Part shown: positions 52,401 through 63,414 of the stretch, piece by piece
How positions within the stretch are numbered: the first letter of the stretch is position 1
How the letters are laid out: every line of letters begins with the position of its first letter
Assembly (NCBI GenBank): GCA_028551475.1
Contig: CM052354.1
Span: 7,632,001 to 7,696,000 of the forward strand
Direction of reading: 5' to 3'
Origin: Casuarina equisetifolia
Taxonomy: Eukaryota > Streptophyta > Magnoliopsida > Fagales > Casuarinaceae
DNA length: 64,000 bases
The notes under the pieces: model-generated
Told to the model about the DNA's origin: nothing
The model's database searches: none
What the model saw: the letters and a program-made list of their open reading frames with translations, nothing else
Program-made: the position numbers and the translations under genes

Positions 52401-55026
52401 TTACCCCTCCCAAAGCTCCCCAGTAGCATGGATTTGAAGTGAAAAAACTTGCAGAGGTATTTCTATGCTGATATGCAGCACATCCACACTACCTTGGTAT
52501 GGCTCAGTGCCCACAGTCCTTGTTGCCAGATTCTCATCAATATGACAGATATAGACTCTTGTGTCTTAAGTTATAGCCTGTAAGTAATCTACCCACTAAC
52601 AATTGTTCATTAATGATCTCGCTGAATTTGTACATTTAGAATGCACGGGATGTGGCAATGTAACAAAATAAGAACAAATTTTCAGTTCGTTGCACTATAA
52701 GTGAACAAAGGGCCTAGTATACCTGGTGGTAAAGTTCTTCAACTCTGCTTGATAGATATTGCCTCCCACGAACTTTCAGAAGTAACAATGTGCATCCAAG
52801 GACCTGCCAATTTTATATTGTCAACAAGCTTCAACATACTGATGCGATAGCATAAGCATTTTAAAGAAGTCTTTTACAAAACACAAACTGGAAAGATAAT
52901 CAGTGCATGCTTGGAGAGCCACTGACGGATACAACATGGAAATGGCTTGTAACGCTCTGCTAAAAAGTCTGGGCACTTCAATTCTTTCACCCTCTGTTTG
53001 AAAGAGAATAAAAATTAATAAATAAATTTAATGATCAGGGATCACCAACCACGATCAACAATATTCACTAAACCTGAGACTTAAATTTGGAGGAGGAATT
53101 GCATACCCTTAAGGATTTTTCCTTGTCTTCAGTAATCTTCTCACAGCATCCTTGCCCTCTGTTTCGAATAGATATAGCTGGTATTGTCCATGTGAACATC
53201 TTTCATAAGCTCTTTTTCATCTACCTCCTTCCATATGTTGGCCTCTTTTACCTGAAATGGTGTATACGATCAGAACCACCAATACTGGCAACAGAACTCA
53301 AGTATGCTGCAAGAACTGGCATATGGATAAAATAATAATATAGAATCAATTCTAACGAAGTTAAGAAGTTTGACAATATGACACACCCAAACTGTCCCAA
53401 TTCCATTGCATAAAAATTGAGCATACCACATAGTTGAACTCCTACCCACTCTATCTGCAATTTCAAATCACAGATCAATCATAAATTAGTAAAATATACA
53501 AATAACATAAGTAATGCTAAGAATTTTTCTATCCAGAGCACATTGGTATACCAAGTGAATAAGATATCTTAGGACACACAAGTTTCTTAGCTGTTTCATT
53601 AATATCTCCATCTTCTACACATAAGTTCCCACACTTTCTATAACCACGAAAGCATTCCAACTTGCTTTGATAATATTCTCCATTACTTGGATAAGGCACA
53701 CAGAAATTTGTTAATGATGCAAATTGGGTAAAATGTAACATTAGCAGATGTAATAACACCACTTTGTTTCTCAGTATGATATATATAATATTGGTACTGG
53801 TGCTATACAATGGAAAAGATTAAAAGGTACTAAAGAGCACAAATTCTAGCACAGAAAATGCGTTCACAACAGCATGCTAGATGAAAGACCATAGCAGATA
53901 AGAGGCATAAGCGTCTAACGAATTGGAATGAAGCAGGAGTACAAATGTTAAACGCTCCTAAATGATCATGGACAATAAAACCGCAAGACAGGATCTTCAT
54001 ATGACTATGTAGAACCATATAACAGACAGAATACCCAGATTGGATTTTTAAACCACTAGACGAACATCTGCCCACCATAGTATATAATTCAAGAAACTTG
54101 GGGCACACACCTATTGCTAGAGACCAGTAAAAGATGCTCCTCACATTTTTCTACTTTCCTTTCAATTACAAAGGGAAAACGAAAAAGTGTTAAGCCTATG
54201 AAGTTTTCTTCAGATTGCTCAAATAGACCATAAATCACGGACATTGCCTAAACCAACCATCAGAACTTACAGGCTTCAATAAAACAAAACTTGGCTTGGA
54301 GCCCGTTTCTTGACCTCATCAATTAAATAAGACTCCGAGAGGCTTATTATTTGTCACTCACCTTCCAGCCGGTAGCAACTAGGATAACTAATTCCAGTTC
54401 AAAACCACCTTCCGTGCAACCTGACTTACCCATGTAATGCTGCCACTACAACAGAAACTCTATCGTCCATTCTAATGGAACCAAATTCTTAATTAGAATC
54501 CAGCAATTATCACAAGTCACCGGTAGAATCACACAAATTCTGCACAAAGTGAGCTACATTCACCGGCAAAAACGCATTCCATAGCCAATAAAATTAAACA
54601 CTTAATTCATTAAATAATAAGGAACCAGGATATCCATTCCTACTAGCCAGAAAATGAAAAAAGAATGGGAAATTTGGGTTTAAAACTACATGTGGAGTCG
54701 GAGACTATCATTTTCCCGGATTTTCTAGCTAACCGAACCTTAAAAAACGACGAGAAACGGAAAACAAAACGACGGAACTCACCGGTGACTGCATCAGGGG
54801 AGTCCGAGTCACTGCTATCGCAGAAGCGCTTAGGCTTGTTGACCAAGCGGTTGCAGATCAGAGCAACGAAGACGGCGATGGCGAGCACAGTCAAAAGCCT
54901 AAGGAACTCCCGTCCTTGGAGGGAAGAAAGCCCGGTGGTGGCTCCATCAGAGAACTCAGCGAGGAGTGAAGAATTTCCAGCAACTATGCGCATAGAAAAC
55001 ACTACAGAATGCACAACGGAAGGCAT
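49434..55026 (-). pseudogene. Man1-Src1p C-terminal (MSC) domain protein, AT5G46560 type, decayed
   Basis: Exon-like blocks (minus) lie at 55026-54783, 53707-53580, 53454-53387, 53251-53107, 52991-52878, 52803-52723, 51069-50932, 50227-50134 and 49489-49434. They translate in order to a plant MSC protein: N-terminal anchor FLRLLTVLAIAVFVALICNRL, Cys-rich lumenal part (LECFRGYRK, CVEDGDINETAKKL), CPDFLAERYKPFPCCIRQW, second membrane segment, RVEELYHQ, EPWVVASRLRDHLL, VEELVQEDSRVD, KGESKVVWEWQ and VEGSLSSS. Family members are inner-nuclear/ER membrane proteins with a winged-helix-like C-terminal domain. Lesions: exon 2 acceptor reads CAA for CAG; exon 3 is 68 nt between two phase-0 boundaries (shift after VGVQLC, homology resumes as YAQFLCNGIGTVW); exon 4 is 145 nt where 3n+2 is needed (shift after KQRA) and has TAA where Gln is expected before its end; the donor of exon 5 is off by one. 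Assembly error could explain single indels but not all. Confidence 0.82.
51823..51862. repeat. TTTA and TTA microsatellite inside MSC pseudogene intron
   Basis: Four TTTA units pass into about seven TTA units, then a T run and a G run. It lies in an intron of the MSC pseudogene. Confidence 0.9.
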
Positions 55027-55214
55027 ATTGGAACTGCACAGAATTACAGTGAAATGTTTGGCTTAAGTACACAGAATGATAAAAGCACGAACGGGCTTGA
55101 CTCATGCCAGCTACAATACAAGATACATTGGCCCACGACACCACATATTTCAACAAATCCTCAAGCTTAGAATATAAATTATACTCTAAGCTTGGATAGA
55201 AAATGTTGGTATTG

Positions 55215-56260
55215 TGAGCTACACAATGCTTTAGTGAAGATATCTACACGCTATTCTCGCATATTTACATATGCAATTTTGATGATTCCTCGCTCAATTT
55301 TCTTTCTAATGAAGTAACAATCGACTTCAATATACTTAGTCCTCTAATGGAATATCGGGTTGGCAACTATATGCATAGTAGCCTCATTATCACAATGTAG
55401 AGATACTAGACAAGGAAGTGTAACAACAAGGTCTCAAAATAAACCCAATAGTCAGATGATTTCGCAAACTGTATAGCCCATAATCTTATATTCTGACTCC
55501 ACAAAGAAATGTGATATAGTTGTTTGTTTCTTAGTAAGCCATGACATAAGTGAGTCACTTAGCTTGATACAATAACCAATTAAACATTTATGCGACATAG
55601 GACAAGTCGCATGATCAAAGTCACAGAAAGTTATAAGTTGCAATTTTGACAATGAAGAAACGAAGATACCAAGTCTAGGTGTACCTTTAAAATATCTCAA
55701 GGCTCTTATAATTGCTTCCACATGTGATTGCTTAAGAGCATAAGTAAATTGACTTAAGTGTTGAACTACAAAGCTAATGTCTGGATGTGTGCGGGTCAAG
55801 TACATCAATCTCCTAATCATCCTTTGAAATGGGGCATAATCTTCAAGGGGAAGATCATCCTTTTTATCAAGATCCCCTTCATCAAATTCAAGTGTTGTCA
55901 ATTTGAGATCTTGTTCCATAGGGGTGATGGCAGGTTTGGAACTTGTGAGTCTTGCTTCTAAGATCAATTCTACAGCAAACTTGCGTTGACTTAGATAAAT
56001 ACCTCCTAGTGAATGGGCAATTTCAATCCCAAGGAAATAATTATATTGTCCAAGACCCTTCATATGGAAAACTAAGTACAAGTGTTTCTTAAAAGGCCAT
56101 GGTGGTAGACATATTGTTTCCAATGATGAGGATATCATCAACAAAAAATAGAATAATGATAAAGGAATTTTTAATGTACCTGGTGAAAAGGGCATAATCA
56201 TCTAAAGATTGGTAGAATCCCGTTCTAATGGGTGCCTCTGTAAGCTTTGCATATTATTGT
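55215..56260 (-). pseudogene. copia RT C-terminal part and RNase H (second element)
   Basis: The long frame 56201-55452 contains LGQYNYFLGIEIAHSLGGIYLSQRKFA, the fixed copia segment after the catalytic centre, then MIRRLMYLTRTHPDISF and RALRYFKGTPRLGI. The RNase H part reads ITFCDFDHATCP, where active elements usually have DADWA. The catalytic FVDDILI is present near 56116-56150 but in another frame, so a frameshift separates it from the long ORF. After a stop at 55452 the pol end continues as DIFTKALCSSQYQHFLSKL to a stop near 55180. Confidence 0.85.
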
Positions 56261-57225
56261 TTTGAAATTTGCTTTAATCTATATAATGATTTTTACAAGC
56301 AACAAACCATCCTATCCCCTTGATGAGGAAAACAAGGTGGCAACTGTATATACACTTCTTCCATTAGATCTCCATGTAACAAGGCATTTTTGATGTCTAA
56401 CTGATGGAGATTCTAATGTCTAATAGCTATTATATTGATTACTGATCTAATAGTCACTAATTTTGCTACCGATGAGTAGGTCTCATCGTAATCAATCCCC
56501 TTACATTTTATGTATCCTCTAGCCACTAGTTGGGCCTTGTATCTCTCAATGGTGCCATTTACATGATACTTGACCTTGTATACTCATTTACACCCAATTG
56601 CTTTTCGACTAGGTGGGAATGGAATAACATCTCATAGGCGATTGGCCTTTAAGGATGTCAATTCTCTATCCATAACTTCAACCTAATAATTGTTTTTAAG
56701 TGCCTAATAATAGGTTTCAGGTTCGGTGACAGCAGAGATGGAAGCAATGAAACATTGATAATGTGGGAAAAAATGGTCCAAGGAAATATGATCTAAGATG
56801 AGGTACTGGTTGTTCGAACCTATGCAAGTGGTTGAACATAAATCATTAGAAGTTTAGATGGGAGGTTGTTTGGGTCGTGATGAATGCCTAGGAGCTAAGG
56901 TTGGCTGATTTAAAGGAAGTTCTAAAGTTGGATGAGGTAACTGATTAGGGGAAGGTTCTGGTACAGGCTTGAATACTAGCTCATGGGAATAAGTAGGAAG
57001 TGTATCTTAAGGCAATGGTTGTGAAGGTTCTAAAGAGGGCTTTGGTATGCTAGGAGGTGACAATGAAGATTTTGGGGAGGGCTTCGATGGAATAAAAGGT
57101 GGATTGTACATTTGGGCAATGCACAACCTAGGTAAGTAGTGAGTGATCTGAAGATTGATCATGAGCAAACTCTGGGGATGGACCAATGGAGAATCAGAAC
57201 TCATCCTTATAAAATATGACATTAT
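56261..57225 (-). pseudogene. copia RT N-terminal part and integrase-RT linker (second element)
   Basis: Fragments in different frames resemble the RT start and the proline/serine-rich linker. Frame 57222-57007 has repeated PSxPKPS-like words. Many stops. This is inferred mainly from position between integrase and RT. Confidence 0.7.
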
Positions 57226-58161
57226 GACTCACAATTTTTTTTTTCACTTTCAAGATCATACACTTAGTAGCCCTTGTATAGTGAGGGATAACTAAGGAAG
57301 ACATAAGGAGTAGCCTTTAGGGAAAACTTATCCCTAGGGCGAAGTACTACGACATAACAACCATAGCAAAAAACTCGTAGATGATTTAAGCTAGGTAATT
57401 TGCAATGAAAGAGTTTAAAGGGACTCTAATTCCTAAGTTTGACACTTGGTAATCAATTAACAAGATAAGTCACCATCAAAATGCACTCACCCAAAAAACA
57501 TGCGGGAATGTGAGACTAGAAAAGCAAAGCTCGTGCTATGTCGAGAAGATAACAATGTTTGCGTTCAACTATCTCATTTTCTTGAGAGGTATATATACAA
57601 GAACTCTTGTGGAGAATTCCACGAGATGCTAAAAAGGATGAAGAAGCAGTGGAAAAAAAACTCGATGCCATTATTTGAGCAAATGCGCTTGATATTAGCA
57701 CTATATTGAGTTTGAAAAACTAAAATAAATGATTGAATTTTCAAAAAATCTTTGTCCTTTGAACGCAAGAAGATAGTCCATGTCATGTGTGTAAAATCAT
57801 CTACCATGGTTAAGAAATAACGTGAAATATCATGGTTAAAGACTTTATGTGGTGACCACAATTCCATATGAACTAGATAAAAGATTGCATAACCCATGAT
57901 GTGACTTTGTGGAAAAACAAAGCAACTTTGTTTAGCTAAGGGACATACAAGGCATTAAAAAAATTTAGGACATTGTATACATTTGCCATTTGCAAAATAA
58001 GTTTTTTGTGAACTATGACCAAGTCTGTGATGCCACAAAATATAATTAATAGTCATATTAATATCATGTAAGCTGTTCACATTCGTACATACCAAAAAAG
58101 AATGTATAGTATGCAAATTATGCTTAATACAACAAGGAAGGCCATCAAAACTAGGTTGCAA
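57226..58161 (-). pseudogene. copia GAG-pre-integrase and integrase (second element)
   Basis: Frame 58161-57955 carries the GAG-pre-integrase motif LWHHRLGHSSQK with a following Cys. Frame 57897-57574 reads HMELWSPHKV and FLTMVDDFTHMTWTIFLRSK (first catalytic Asp), then ICSNNGIEFF where SDNG is usual. Frame 57701-57516 continues with ASRGILHKSSCIYTSQENEIVERKH, matching the QTPQQNG-VERKH region. Shifts between these frames disable it. Confidence 0.85.
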
Positions 58162-58196
58162 AAAATAATGTCCTCACTTAACTCTACCTAGTCCTA

Positions 58197-59000
58197 TCAC
58201 CCACCCAGTTGTACTGTCTTGAACAATGCAAAAATCATTGAAAAAATGACAATGCAATTACGGTCAGATGTTATTTTTCTCAAAGATAAAAGATTAAATT
58301 TCATGTGAGGTACATACATTACATGGTTAAGATGAAACATTTTTGTGGGTTTTGCATGTCCAATATGGGTGGCATAGACACATGTATTATTAGGCAACTT
58401 AATAGGCAATAATTAAGGTTTGCATGAAAAATGAGAATATAAAAAATTTAAATCACACATAATATGGTCACTCGCGCCGAAATGTATAATCCATGGATAT
58501 ACAAATTGAAAATTTCAAGGGTAAATGATGTTACCTGCAAAGCTTCCATCTATGAAATTCCTTGTGGATGAGCTATGCTATAAGAGGCTAATATGCCTTA
58601 GAGTTGGTCCAAAGTGACATGCAGGCTTAGACCCCCCGACCCATAGGTTGCATCATGTGGGCTGCAAAGGCTAGATTTCTAGCTTGTGTAATTGAACTGG
58701 GTTGTTCTTGCTATCGCCCATAAGCTGGATGTGGTCCAAGAGTGATTGGACCAAGTGGCATGCCTATTGGCCCAAATCCCAAGTGTAGGGCGTTGTGGAC
58801 CCAATATAGTGGGTAAAGCCTTGAGCTGGTCCATTATAGGATGCACCCATGGGTGGATTAGGAAACCCGTAACCCAGGTTTTCGGAAACAAACTCAACAA
58901 ACCCACTTCATTCATTCTTCCCCAACGATGGTGAACCCATGGTGGCTTGTCCCGCCGGTGGTAGAAGAAGCTAATAAATTGTCATACCCTTGGTTCTAAT
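58197..59000 (-). pseudogene. copia protease and gag-like remnant (second element)
   Basis: Frame 58409-58197 contains the protease-integrase junction words HVMYVPHMKFNLLSLRKIT. Upstream, 58915-58679 has Gly/Pro/His-rich translations expected of a gag carboxyl end, but no clear zinc knuckle. Both are interrupted by stops. Confidence 0.65.
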
Positions 59001-59382
59001 GTGGGCTCATGTTGGTAAAGTTACTTACTAGACCCCTGTTAGCTTCTACTTGAAGGGTAAAACTTGTAATTGTGACTGAACATAAATTAGGGATTACGAA
59101 TCTTGAAACCCTAGAACATTTACGTGAAAAGCTTCAGGCCGTTTGGCTCGAGACCGTTTGACTAGAGAAACTCGGTGTTGTGTGCGGTAAAACTTGCGGT
59201 AAAACCATCGTCACAGAGCAAAGGACAGTCCTTCAGATAGAAGCACAAACAATCGTGGACGGCGGTTTGCATTTGGAGGGTTATTTTTTCCCAAGAACCT
59301 TCAAAATTTACAAAAGAATAGCAAGAGAGTGCACAAAAACTTGTTAAAAGAAACCATTTTTTATTCAACAAAGTTCCTCTTT

Positions 59383-59454
59383 ATACAATGCATTGGCAAG
59401 AATACAAATAGATAATTCATACAATGCATTGGCAAGAATATAAATAGATAATTC
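59383..59454. repeat. 36-bp tandem duplication
   Basis: Two adjacent copies of a 36-bp unit beginning ATACAATGCATTGGCAAG (59383-59418 and 59419-59454) differ at one base. They sit in the sequence interpreted as the 5' LTR of the minus-strand copia element. Confidence 0.95.
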
Positions 59455-59511
59455 AATGGAGTCTAAACGAAGATCCATAATACAAAGTCAATAGGGCCTA
59501 AATCTTGGACA

Positions 59512-60054
59512 TTAGTCAACCTGAATTTCAACTTGAGGAGATGCTGCTTCTCTCTCTTGTGTGGCATTACCTTCTTCAATATTCTGCCACTCAACTCTAA
59601 TCAAAGGGAGTCCCACTTCTACTTCTTCGTTATGTTGAGTGGAGCAACTTATAAAAAGTATAGGAATCCGTTGAAACACGCGATGCCAAATGATAGCAAA
59701 TATGAAAAATGCGATCCATTGATACGATAATGGAAAAATGAATGAGGCCAATAATGAAAGTGTTAGGGGAATAGAAAAATCAAACTGTACACGGATTGGT
59801 TCAAAAATGAATGAGCTCTGCCATGGCAAGGTGAGAGACAATCGACTCGTATGTACAGGAAGCTTCACAGAGATGAAAAGGAAGGTAAAGGCAAGAAAAA
59901 TGAAAAAGAAGGGATTTTGATGGAGTTCCTCAGTTAGGTCTATACCTTTAACCCAAGAAGGTCCCATAGATTGCAGCAGCTGAAAGCTGAAATAAACAAA
60001 CGCTACAAAAGGGTAACGCAAGTCTATGAGGGAACGCATTATGTTGTGATTCAA
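59512..60054 (-). CDS. Hypothetical single-exon membrane protein (180 aa)
   Basis: An uninterrupted 180-codon ORF starts MNHNIMRSLIDLRYP. Hydrophobic segments lie at about residues 14-30, 48-66, 93-111 and 113-137. A 43-residue hydrophilic, Glu-rich tail (WQNIEEGNATQEREAASP) ends at TAA. I recognise no family. A TATA-like CAATAAATAC lies at 60091-60100, about 37-46 bases upstream of the ATG. The stop codon coincides with the proposed 5' LTR start of the neighbouring copia element, so the last residues may have been altered by the insertion. Alternatives: an internal ORF of a retroelement or a chance ORF. The alternation of four membrane spans and a polar tail argues for real coding origin. 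Confidence 0.5.
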   Translation of the reverse strand: MNHNIMRSLIDLRYPFVAFVYFSFQLLQSMGPSWVKGIDLTEELHQNPFFFIFLAFTFLFISVKLPVHTSRLSLTLPWQSSFIFEPIRVQFDFSIPLTLSLLASFIFPLSYQWIAFFIFAIIWHRVFQRIPILFISCSTQHNEEVEVGLPLIRVEWQNIEEGNATQEREAASPQVEIQVD

Positions 60055-60390
60055 AGAAGGATGGCGATGTATTAACGCACCCTCTAGTTCGTATTTATTG
60101 AGAGCTGAGAAAGGAGAGAAAGGGCAGGTAGAGAAAAGTCACAGAACCTCGTGTCAGTAATCTATTGGTTTTCTTTTGCCCGTGTTTCTCCTCTAACGCG
60201 GTTGTCACACTCTTCCGGTAGGAAAATTGGAGCTTGGTTTGATAAATATAAATATGGATATCATTCATCTTCCGACACGCAGAGCCTGAGTCAAAGTAAG
60301 TACGGCATGGTTACAGCACCCTTGGATTTCTCCAACAGCTCACATTTACCCAAAAAAGTCTATCCCATGACGTGATCCAGCGACTAAAAG

Positions 60391-60784
60391 GAAACACATC
60401 CTTACATGGTAAGTTTAAACTTGACTTTGATACCTTGTTAAAAAGATAAACCTAACTTAAATCCAAGTCACGTGACAATAATTGATGGTATCACTTCACA
60501 TATATGCAGTCTACGTCCCTTTCTTGCATCTGATGTGCAAGCTTACATCATATGCCTAAATAACAACACGCATGGGACGGGTAGATAATCTAGTGCAAGT
60601 CAAGGGGGGCGACTTCCAACACAACTGGATGCAGTTGATGTATGGGGATTGAAACTTGGGGCCCAAGGTCTCCCAAGGTCTGACAATGATGTTGCGTACA
60701 GAGACTCTGTTCATCTTTATCCTTTTCGAACTTTCGCTTTTCATACGTTCGTTCTTCCTCCTCCTAACCAATAGAATCTTAGAA
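60391..60784. repeat. 0.39 kb direct repeat, copy 1
   Basis: Begins GAAACACATCCTTACATGG and ends CCAATAGAATCTTAGAA. It is about 97% identical to 63022-63414 (around ten differences, including small indels). It holds the same minus-strand ORF in both copies, but that ORF has no known motif and is probably just shared DNA. The termini are not TG...CA, and no primer-binding site follows it. Confidence 0.95.
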
Positions 60785-62082
60785 GAATCTTAGCGTTTAG
60801 AAAAATGAAGAGAGACTAGAAAATACTGCATCCAAGAGATACATCACCTCAGCATTTATGGGACTCCAAGCTTTTACATCCCTAAAACTGTCTTCTTCAT
60901 GTCGGCTTCCCCTTTTTTATAGATTAAGGATTTCTCCAACAGATAGAAAACAACTCGTTTGCCCTTCATTACGACATGGGCTTCCACACAATACTAATAC
61001 ATTCAACTTTCCAAACAGGCACATTAGTTCAAATGTAACCCAGAGAAATGCAAACAAACTCAAACCCAACCGGCGCCCGCAACAAGTAATGACTATATGC
61101 ACAATAAATAAATAGAAAAACTTCATTACATATAAGATTAATGACTCATTTTTATATTTTCGACGTAGAACAAACTCCATAACTAACAATAAAGCTTAAC
61201 TTAGTTAAGAATAGACTCTATTTGAGATTCTTGGATCAAGTTTGAGTCCTTTTCCTCTAATAGCATACGTCTTAATTTTTAAAGCATTAGGTATTGAGAG
61301 ATATTATTCTAATTAAGTAACAAAAAAAGATAAAATATTAAAAATTTATGTGATTTGCAATAAATCAATTATTTACATTAATATAGATAACTCTACTATT
61401 ATTCTTTTTTGCTATAGCAATTTCTTCTTGTCATTTTGGTAACACACATTATGACACAACATGTATAGTGTTTTTCGAAACTTCAATCTTATAAACAATT
61501 CATTAAGAATTATAAACAAAATTTTTATTTTTCACTTTCTCATAATTTTCACCTTGCATCTAACAATGAAAAGACCATGTAACTTTACATGCTTTGAGGC
61601 ATAAAAAGTAAGGGGGAAAAGTATTAGTTAAAGAGGTCAAGAAAAAGGAAAAAGGACAAATTTTCTTCTTTTTAGATAACAAATATAAAGAGATTTCGTC
61701 CATAGACTAATAACCTAGTAGTGCGCGATTAGTTTTCTAAAGTTTAAGTCATGGTTTTGACACCTTAGTCTACCAAACTCTCATTTTTCTTTCATGCTTC
61801 TCAAATGCATACGTTTGGCTTTCAAACAAAATAGGATGTCATGACAAGGACTATGCCAACAAAAGCCTTTTCTCTTAAGCAAGATGCAGCCAACCTACTT
61901 TTCCTTCCCTTTGGAACTTTCTTCCTTCCCAAACGGTACGCTGTTATATCACCCATTTGACCGACCGCTAAGCCAAACTCGTACCATATTTTATCCACTA
62001 AAGCCAATTCTGCGGATCCAATGTCACGTCAACACTGACCACATCAATCACGTCAGCATGAAGTGCCCCTTGGAGTGAAAAT
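60785..62082. other. Spacer inside the direct-repeat interval
   Basis: AT-rich sequence with short ORFs at 60858-61115 (plus), 60917-61189 (minus) and 61822-62007 (minus), none recognisable. No gene supported. Confidence 0.5.
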
Positions 62083-62320
62083 TGCCATCGTTAGAAAATT
62101 ATCTAGATTAAATTTGATTTGGTTTTATTTATTATTTTCAATTGTAATTCTCTTCATTTGTATATAGACACATGAATCTATTTATGTAATTATTGAAAAA
62201 ATTGGTTTAAGAAATTTTACAAATATAAGGTTCCAATCTCCTTCTCTTTCTCTTCTTTGATGAACCCAAAATGTTTCAGCCACCAATCCTTCACTTGTTT
62301 CATGGTATCAAGAGCCATTG
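62083..62320 (+). mobile_element. copia LTR remnant with primer-binding site
   Basis: An LTR-like segment begins about 62083 (TGCCATCGTTAGAAAATT), has TATA-like TGTATATAGAC near 62159, and ends TTGTTTCA at 62302. It is followed directly by TGGTATCAAGAGCC, which matches the initiator-Met tRNA primer-binding site of plant copia elements with one extra A. The expected gag does not follow as an open frame; the T/C-rich leader-like sequence runs to the second direct repeat at 63022, where the element seems cut. Confidence 0.65.
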
Positions 62321-63021
62321 ACTAATGCCCTTTTTGTTGGATCTTGATGTCTTCCCTTGCCTCTTCCTCTTTTGCTATGTCCTAATCAGAGTCTTAAACC
62401 TCTCTCTCTACTTAACATGTTTCTTCTTCTCATGTTTGTTTGTGTTTTTACAGTATTCTAGTAATGTTTTATGTAGTTCTTCTTAATTTCTTCAATCAAT
62501 TTCTAAACTTAAATTTATTTCCTTCTCATAACTTTTGTGACCTTATTTTGGAGTTTTATCTTTCCTTCCAATGAGTATAATATCTCGAAATCTTATTGTT
62601 TCTTGTTCTTTACTCTATTGAAGCTCATTCCAACCTCTTAAACTCTAGCTATTATTTGCTTTTCCTTCTATCTCAATGTTTTTTTTTTGGACAAAATCTC
62701 CTATTTTCATTTAAATCTATCTCTTCCTCTCTTTTCCCCTATTTGAAAAAACTCTAGAGTTGTTCTACAAATCAAGGCCTCTCTTAACTCCTCTCTTCTC
62801 CCCCATTTGAGAAATTCCAAGGTTGATTCTTAAAAAAAATTGTTTCATTCCTTCTTAGTTCAACTTGATTTATTTGAATTCTTATCTTTCTTTCTCAAAT
62901 ATATGCTTTTAGCTTCTTATTTTTGCATGATGCCAATGTTGTCTTCTTCTCAAACATTGATGGTCTCTTTCTTTACCTTCTCTTTACATACAATAGAGTA
63001 TACAATTCTTGCTAGCCACTT

Positions 63022-63414
63022 GAAACACATCCTTACATGGTAAGTTTAAACTTGACTTTGATATCTTGTTAAAAAATAAACCTAGCTTAACCAAAGTCAC
63101 GTGACAATAATTGATGGTATCACTTCACATATATGCAGTCTACGTCCCTTTCTTGCATATGATGTGCAAGCTTACATCATATGCCTAAATAACAACACGC
63201 ATGGGACGGGTAGATAATCTAGTGCAAGTCAAGGGGGGCGACTTCCAACACAACTGGATGCAGTTAATGTATGGTGATTGAAACTTGGGGCCCAAGGTCT
63301 CCCAAGGTCTGACAATGATGTTGCGTGCAGAGACTCTGTTCATCTTTATCCTTTTCGAACTTTCGCTTTTCATACATTTCGTTCTTCCTCCTCCTAACCA
63401 ATAGAATCTTAGAA
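63022..63414. repeat. 0.39 kb direct repeat, copy 2
   Basis: Second copy of the repeat at 60391-60784, in the same orientation. The left flank (copia leader-like sequence) and right flank differ completely from those of copy 1, so the homology ends sharply at both sides. Confidence 0.95.

Larger units (their letters stand above)
55040..59522 (-). mobile_element. Degenerate Ty1/copia retrotransposon, minus strand
   Basis: Reading the minus strand from right to left gives a possible 5' LTR (59522-59160), Gly/Pro-rich gag-like sequence (about 59000-58500), protease (58409-58197, MYVPHMKFNLLSL), GAG-pre-integrase (58161-57955, LWHHRLGHSS), integrase (57897-57510), a Pro/Ser linker (57222-57007), RT and RNase H (about 56700-55205) and a 3' LTR beginning TGTTGAAATATG at 55155. 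Every domain is broken by stops or shifts. The LTR ends are inferred and the two LTRs are too diverged for me to align with certainty. The element is of a different subfamily from the one at 1-3290: its RNase H and linker sequences differ. Confidence 0.8.

Noticed and set aside
54665-55066. 133-codon plus-strand ORF over the first MSC exon
   Set aside because: It is antisense to a block whose minus-strand translation has the family's membrane anchor; its own translation is charged and without motifs.
60391-63414. The two repeats as LTRs of a single retrotransposon
   Set aside because: No TG...CA ends, no primer-binding site after copy 1, no polypurine tract before copy 2; kept only as direct repeats.
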